Shown in pieces: positions 22,947-27,009 of a DNA stretch of 27,009 nt. The position numbers and the translations under genes are program-made. The notes beneath the pieces were generated by a model. It saw only the letters and a program-made list of their open reading frames with translations. It was not told the DNA's origin and made no database searches. Location of the stretch: assembly GCA_964392725.1 (NCBI GenBank), contig CAYMPW010000019.1, positions 1-27,009 of the forward strand, read 5' to 3'. This stretch comes from CAYMPW01 sp964392725 (GTDB lineage Archaea > Thermoplasmatota > Thermoplasmata > Methanomassiliicoccales > Methanomethylophilaceae). Position 1 is the stretch's first letter, and each line of letters opens with the position of its first letter.

Positions 22947-24050
22947 TTGAACTCATTTATGAGATATGGCTCCAAGTTATTATTTGTAGCAGTCGCATTA
23001 ATGTTGGTATTAGTCGTACCTGTTTCTGCGGTTGATGCTGACGATGATGTACAGATAGTGCCCTATATTTCATACTACGATCAGCTTGACACAAACGGAA
23101 AAGCTGTTTTCGATGCTATGAATGGGCTCACTCCTGAAAATCTCGGAGTTCTAGACATAATTCTCCCATCACCAATGTTTCTCGGAGGAGACGATGCGGA
23201 AGATCAATTGGATAGTTATCTCAAATCAATGACTAACAAAGCATTCTACGCTTCCGCAGATGATGATCCGATGGCATTTTGGGGATGGGGAAAAAGTACC
23301 TGTTCGTATGAGTGGGAACCTGTCGTAATCAAAAGCGGAGATACCACTTTGACAGGCGTAGTCGCAATTAAGATGTCATTCAATATAGATCCGGCTTATG
23401 CTGACGATCCCGCAACAACAGATGTGAATGAACTCAGAGTGAAAGTCGATGAACTTACAAAAGCGGTAAATGAATTCGAAACTCTTGCAAAGGATACAAA
23501 ATCAATCACAATCGCTGCCAGTAAATACATCGGAAGTAAAGCAACTTACGATCCCAATGTGAATACAGAAAATGAAAGTCCCTATGCTCACGATGCATAC
23601 GGAGCATTGGTCGGACACGATGGTAACAAATACGCAGTCTGTGACGGTTATTCGGAAGCCTTTGTACTCTTGACCGAGAAGTACGGTGTGAAATCAATCA
23701 TAATCCGCGGTACATCCGGATTGGAAGGACACGCATGGAACGCCGTCGAAATGGAAGATGGCAAGTGGTATGGTGTGGATGCAACATTCAACGATAACGG
23801 ACAGGGATCCGATACAAGATACATCCTTACGGGATACAACACCGTTGTAGATAATGTGAAGTTCGGAGTTTCACACATTCCCGGAATCGATCCCGCATAC
23901 ATAAACGGCGGATTCAGTTACCCAACACTCGCAAAAGAATACTATGGATACACAACACCTACATGGTTGGACGTAAACATCGATTGGATTTTAATCGGAT
24001 TGATGTGTGTGGCATTCTCCATCGGTTTGTGGAAAATATTCAAGAGTTGA
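22947..24050 (+). CDS. Secreted, membrane-anchored transglutaminase-like protein
   Basis: 367 residues. The N-terminal signal sequence has the hydrophobic core LLFVAVALMLVLVVPVSA. A long extracellular region, rich in Asp and Thr, leads to a transglutaminase-like cysteine peptidase fold with its triad: Cys232 (AVCDGYSEAF), His262 (EGHAWNAV) and Asp278 (GVDATFND). One C-terminal membrane helix (WILIGLMCVAFSIGLW) ends in KIFKS, so it is anchored outside the cell. The fold usually cleaves or cross-links peptides; the target may be surface protein, but this is not known. The start is TTG at 22947, set by the Shine-Dalgarno AAGGAG six bases before. The nearby ATG at 22942 stops after two codons, and the ATG at 22959 is too far from the site. 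Confidence 0.85.
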   Translation: MNSFMRYGSKLLFVAVALMLVLVVPVSAVDADDDVQIVPYISYYDQLDTNGKAVFDAMNGLTPENLGVLDIILPSPMFLGGDDAEDQLDSYLKSMTNKAFYASADDDPMAFWGWGKSTCSYEWEPVVIKSGDTTLTGVVAIKMSFNIDPAYADDPATTDVNELRVKVDELTKAVNEFETLAKDTKSITIAASKYIGSKATYDPNVNTENESPYAHDAYGALVGHDGNKYAVCDGYSEAFVLLTEKYGVKSIIIRGTSGLEGHAWNAVEMEDGKWYGVDATFNDNGQGSDTRYILTGYNTVVDNVKFGVSHIPGIDPAYINGGFSYPTLAKEYYGYTTPTWLDVNIDWILIGLMCVAFSIGLWKIFKS

Positions 24051-24133
24051 TACTCAATGTTTAAAATATTCAATTACACAAAACTTTTTATAGACGTACA
24101 AACTAAGATTGAAATTAATAAGGGGGTTTAAAG

Positions 24134-26206
24134 ATGGAAAAGAAAACAGAAGAAAAGCCGTCAACAATATCCCTTGAGGAATGGATTGACAATCAGACTT
24201 TCAAAACCACGGAAGAAATCGAGATTCCTGCAAACATGGCCGATAGGGTCATCGGACAGGATGAAGCCGTGGAAGTAATGAGAAAGGCTGCTGCTCAGAA
24301 AAGACACATGATGCTCATAGGAGAACCTGGTACAGGTAAATCCATGTTGGCAAACTCCATGGTAGAGTATCTTCCCAAAGAAGAACTTCAGGATGTTGTG
24401 TCTTACCATAACCCCGAGGATGTAAATGAGCCTAGGATAAGGGCACTTCCCGCAGGAAAGGGAAAAGCAATCGTTGCCGAGCAGAAAATGCAGGCAGCCG
24501 CAGCGAAAAATCAGAAGAACACCATGTACATCTACGTAATCGTAGGTCTTGTTGCATTAGGTTTCATCGGTGCATTCATACTTAACAATTACACATTGCT
24601 TTACATTGCATTGCTTTGTTCGCTTCTCTTGTTCATATTTGCCAGAACCCCCGGCAAAACACAGGAAATAGCAATCGTTCCAAAACTCCTTGTAGGTCAC
24701 GATCCGGGCGATACGCCTCCCTTCGTGGACGCAACAGGAGCACACGCAGGATCTCTTCTCGGAGATGTCAGACACGATCCTTTCCAGAGCGGAGGATTGG
24801 AAACACCATCTCACGACAGGTTGGAATCCGGTGCAATCCACAAAGCAAACAAAGGAGTTCTTTTCATCGATGAGATTAACCTTCTCAGGATGGAATCACA
24901 GCAGGCTCTTCTTACCGCAATGCAGGAAGGTCAGTTGTCAATCACAGGTCAGAGCGAACGTTCTTCAGGTGCACTTGTAAAGAGTGAACCCGTACCTTGT
25001 GATTTCATTCTTGTTTGCGCAGGTAACCTTGATGCGATTCAGGGAATGCACCCCGCACTCAGATCAAGGATCAGAGGATACGGATACGAAGTATACATGC
25101 GTGATAAGATGGTTGATTCCGATGAAAACCGTATGAACATCATCAGATTCATCGCACAGGAAGTTGTAAAGGACAAAAAGATTCCTCACTTCGACAAATA
25201 CGCGGCAGGAGAAATTCTCAGAGAAGCTCAGCGCCGTGCAGGAAGGAAAGGAAAACTTACCCTCAGGATGAGAGAACTCGGAGGATTGGTCCGTACATCC
25301 GGTGACGTTGCGGTAAGCAAAGGCCACACGTACGTTTCAATGGACGATGTTCTTGAAGCCAAAGCAACTGCCCGCAGTCTCGAACAGCAGATTACAGACA
25401 GGTACGTAGAAGGTTCCAAAGCATACGATATGTTCCGTAATGAAGGTTCCAGAGTCGGAACAGTCAACGGTCTTGCCGTTCTTGGAAATTCCAGTATGTC
25501 TGAATTCTCGGGAAGAGTTCTTCCGATTACCGCAGAAGTTTCACCTTCCCAGGTAAAGAAAGGCGGACACATCATCGCAACGGGTAAGCTTGGAGAGATT
25601 GCAAAAGAAGCTGTTGAAAACATTTCGGCAGTTATCAAAAAGTACACTCTTACAAACATTTCCGACAGTGACATCAACATTCAGTTCATCGGAACATATG
25701 ACGGTGTGGAAGGAGACAGCGCATCATGTGCTATCACCACTGCAGTTATTTCTGCAATGGAGAACATTCCAATCGATCAGACCGTTGCAATGACCGGAAG
25801 TCTCAGTGTCAGAGGAACAGTTCTTCCCATCGGAGGAGTTACCGCAAAGATTGAAGGTGCCGCAGAAGCAGGAATGAAGAGAGTCCTTATTCCCGAAAGC
25901 AACGCCAAAGATGTGCAGATCGAAGCAAAATACTACGACATGGTGGAAATCATTACAACAAAGAATCTCCGCGATGTTTTGGAATACGCTTTGGTTGACT
26001 GTCCTAAGAAGGAAGAATACTTGGAGAAACTTCTGCCTCTTACGGAAGAAAACAAATCTTCCGCACAGAAGCTTGAGAGACCTCCAGTGTACAAACCTTT
26101 GGTAAAAGAAGAAGTGGTTGCAGAAGTAATCAACGAGGATGTAATCGAATCATCCGACACAATCGTTGAGATGCCTGATGCAAAACCTTCACCTGCACCA
26201 CAATAA
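24134..26206 (+). CDS. lonB: Membrane-anchored archaeal Lon protease (LonB)
   Basis: 690 residues. It is an ATP-dependent protease facing the cytoplasm and anchored in the membrane. AAA+ Walker A GEPGTGKS has Lys69. Two membrane segments (about 131-172, IYVIVGLVALGFIGAFI and LLYIALLCSLLLFIF) are inserted between Walker A and Walker B, the archaeal LonB hallmark. Walker B LFIDEINLL lies near 245, followed by sensor and arginine-finger regions. The catalytic dyad is Ser529 (VEGDSASC) and Lys572 (GGVTAKIEGA), 43 residues apart as in known LonB. A Pro/Glu/Lys-rich C-terminal tail of about 50 residues extends beyond the protease domain. The ATG follows an AGGGGGTTT purine-rich site; a TATA-like TTTTTATAG lies near 24085. 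Single-gene unit ended by two hairpins. Confidence 0.96.
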   Translation: MEKKTEEKPSTISLEEWIDNQTFKTTEEIEIPANMADRVIGQDEAVEVMRKAAAQKRHMMLIGEPGTGKSMLANSMVEYLPKEELQDVVSYHNPEDVNEPRIRALPAGKGKAIVAEQKMQAAAAKNQKNTMYIYVIVGLVALGFIGAFILNNYTLLYIALLCSLLLFIFARTPGKTQEIAIVPKLLVGHDPGDTPPFVDATGAHAGSLLGDVRHDPFQSGGLETPSHDRLESGAIHKANKGVLFIDEINLLRMESQQALLTAMQEGQLSITGQSERSSGALVKSEPVPCDFILVCAGNLDAIQGMHPALRSRIRGYGYEVYMRDKMVDSDENRMNIIRFIAQEVVKDKKIPHFDKYAAGEILREAQRRAGRKGKLTLRMRELGGLVRTSGDVAVSKGHTYVSMDDVLEAKATARSLEQQITDRYVEGSKAYDMFRNEGSRVGTVNGLAVLGNSSMSEFSGRVLPITAEVSPSQVKKGGHIIATGKLGEIAKEAVENISAVIKKYTLTNISDSDINIQFIGTYDGVEGDSASCAITTAVISAMENIPIDQTVAMTGSLSVRGTVLPIGGVTAKIEGAAEAGMKRVLIPESNAKDVQIEAKYYDMVEIITTKNLRDVLEYALVDCPKKEEYLEKLLPLTEENKSSAQKLERPPVYKPLVKEEVVAEVINEDVIESSDTIVEMPDAKPSPAPQ

Positions 26207-26213
26207 ACATATT

Positions 26214-26243
26214 CAAATCCGGTTCCGTTTGGAACCGGATTTG
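26214..26243 (+). terminator. Terminator hairpin after lonB
   Basis: A perfect 13-base stem (26214-26226 with 26231-26243) closed by a GTTT loop, eight bases after the LonB stop. A mixed AT stretch follows. It is the strongest inverted repeat seen in the window. Confidence 0.75.
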
Positions 26244-26252
26244 TTAATTATA

Positions 26253-26271
26253 TCGGTTCAAAACGAACCGA
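26253..26271 (+). terminator. Second hairpin after lonB
   Basis: TCGGTTC-AAAAC-GAACCGA, a 7-base perfect stem, followed by GTCCTTTCTTTC with pyrimidine-rich sequence. The arm GAACCG also matches the arm of the first hairpin, so the two could form alternative pairings. Probably a tandem terminator. Confidence 0.55.
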
Positions 26272-26384
26272 GTCCTTTCTTTCTATTTTCATCCCAGATA
26301 TATTTCCGATTTCCGTTTTCATATAGCAAATAGATTTAACGATTTCTCATATTGTATATTTTATCTTCAAAATTAGAATTTAAA

Positions 26385-27009
26385 TTATCCATATTTTAAA
26401 TTGGGAGTAAGAACACTTGCAAAAGCAACCTTAACCGATACATAAGCTTCCGCTTGTGAACCCTTCAAATAAATATTACCGTTTGAGGTGAAAGTGCTCT
26501 GTGCTCCGTTATAATTTAAATAATATACAACCTTTCCCATTGATTTAACTTGTTGCTCACCACTTCCTGAAAGCGTAACTTTCCCTGTAAAAAGTGCGGG
26601 AACGCCAACAGAAGCAGCCGCATTTTGAGAAAGTTGAACTGTTTTTCCATCAACAACAGCATAAACAGAACCACCGGAAGGTGCGATACAGCTTATTTCA
26701 CTTTCAACTCCATCTATAAAGACAGCAGAATCGTTTGGAAAGGCTTTAGTTATTTTGTTAATAGTCGCTACAGCAGTAGTTGGCTGTGACCTTTTGATTG
26801 TCACGGTCTTAGAAATTCCATCTTGAGAAAAGGTAAACGTATTGCTTCCCACAGCAAGATTAACAAGCACACCAAACAACCCGTCACTGCTCTGCCTTTC
26901 AACCTGTGCACCACGAAAATATAACGGTGAAGCAGGATTTGAAGTTCCCATAATAAAATATGTCGAATAAGGTGTTGTAATTGTATCAGTGGGTCTGGTT
27001 ATCGTCAAT
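26385..27009 (-). CDS. C-terminal end of a repeat-built surface protein, clostridial amidase-like module
   Basis: The minus-strand frame is open at the right window edge and ends with TAA at 26385, showing 208 residues. A Gly/Ser/Thr-rich beta module contains YSTYFIMGTSNPASPLYF, GLFGVLVNLAVGSNTFTF and KTVTI, then a second unit with CIAPSGGSVYAVVDGK, AAASVGVPALF, YYLNYNGAQSTF and a final beta strand. From memory this resembles the non-catalytic N-terminal modules of N-acetylmuramoyl-L-alanine amidases of gut clostridia. No catalytic domain is visible. Methanomassiliicoccales have no murein, so transfer from bacteria and a change of role (adhesion or surface display) are plausible. The apparent TTG start near 27008 is only an edge effect. 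The 178-base gap to lonB holds hairpins and AT-rich sequence without a gene. Confidence 0.7.
   Translation of the reverse strand, partial: LTITRPTDTITTPYSTYFIMGTSNPASPLYFRGAQVERQSSDGLFGVLVNLAVGSNTFTFSQDGISKTVTIKRSQPTTAVATINKITKAFPNDSAVFIDGVESEISCIAPSGGSVYAVVDGKTVQLSQNAAASVGVPALFTGKVTLSGSGEQQVKSMGKVVYYLNYNGAQSTFTSNGNIYLKGSQAEAYVSVKVAFASVLTPNLKYG

Overview
The window reads as chromosome of a methanogenic archaeon of the Thermoplasmata, most likely Methanomassiliicoccales. The evidence is an archaeal mevalonate operon, Hel308 helicase, membrane-anchored LonB protease, the KEOPS subunit Cgi121, archaeal TATA boxes about 26 bases upstream of many start codons, and a heterodisulfide-reductase-type Fe-S protein. 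Of the 22 genes whose 3' end is visible, 13 stop at TGA and 9 at TAA. None stops at TAG, while one gene (5927-6910) carries a single in-frame TAG. That is the pattern expected where TAG is read as pyrrolysine. Base composition is low to moderate GC, and lower around 3.9-5.7 kb. The taxon is inferred from gene content only.

Layout. 1-3.9 kb holds a partial unknown gene, a tiny winged-helix protein, an MFS exporter, an unusual asparagine-synthase-like protein with a RelB/DinJ-like C-terminal tail, and an unknown protein. 3.9-5.7 kb is an accessory-looking AlbA_2/ATPase regulator gene flanked on both sides by different tandem repeats. 5.7-9.6 kb holds tRNA-Pro(CGG), the TAG-containing HdrD-like gene and an MgtA-type P-type ATPase. 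9.7-12.8 kb (minus strand) holds a carboxymuconolactone-decarboxylase-family protein and aconitase. 12.8-14.2 kb is a two-domain PPK2 kinase. 14.3-17.6 kb is the mevalonate entry operon: XRE-type regulator, HMG-CoA synthase, thiolase and DUF35 OB-fold partner, which together turn acetyl-CoA into HMG-CoA for archaeal lipids. 17.7-18.3 kb holds a small membrane peptide and Cgi121. 18.4-20.6 kb is homoserine kinase plus threonine synthase, the last two steps to threonine. 20.6-22.8 kb is Hel308, 22.9-24.1 kb a surface transglutaminase-like protein, and 24.1-26.2 kb LonB. The right edge holds the C-terminal end of a repeat-built protein that resembles non-catalytic modules of clostridial cell-wall amidases.

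The main points for a second look are: the probable pyrrolysine codon in the HdrD-like protein; the PP-loop synthetase fused to a ribbon-helix-helix antitoxin-like tail; a thiolase in the mevalonate operon with glycine where the nucleophilic cysteine is expected; several shared palindromic promoter elements (GTTAT-N7-ATAAC abutting two start codons; GCGCGTRCGCAC in two divergent promoters; ACGTCAATTGACGT before the mevalonate operon); and the repeat-flanked AlbA_2 gene. No CRISPR array, insertion sequence, rRNA or complete defence island was seen.
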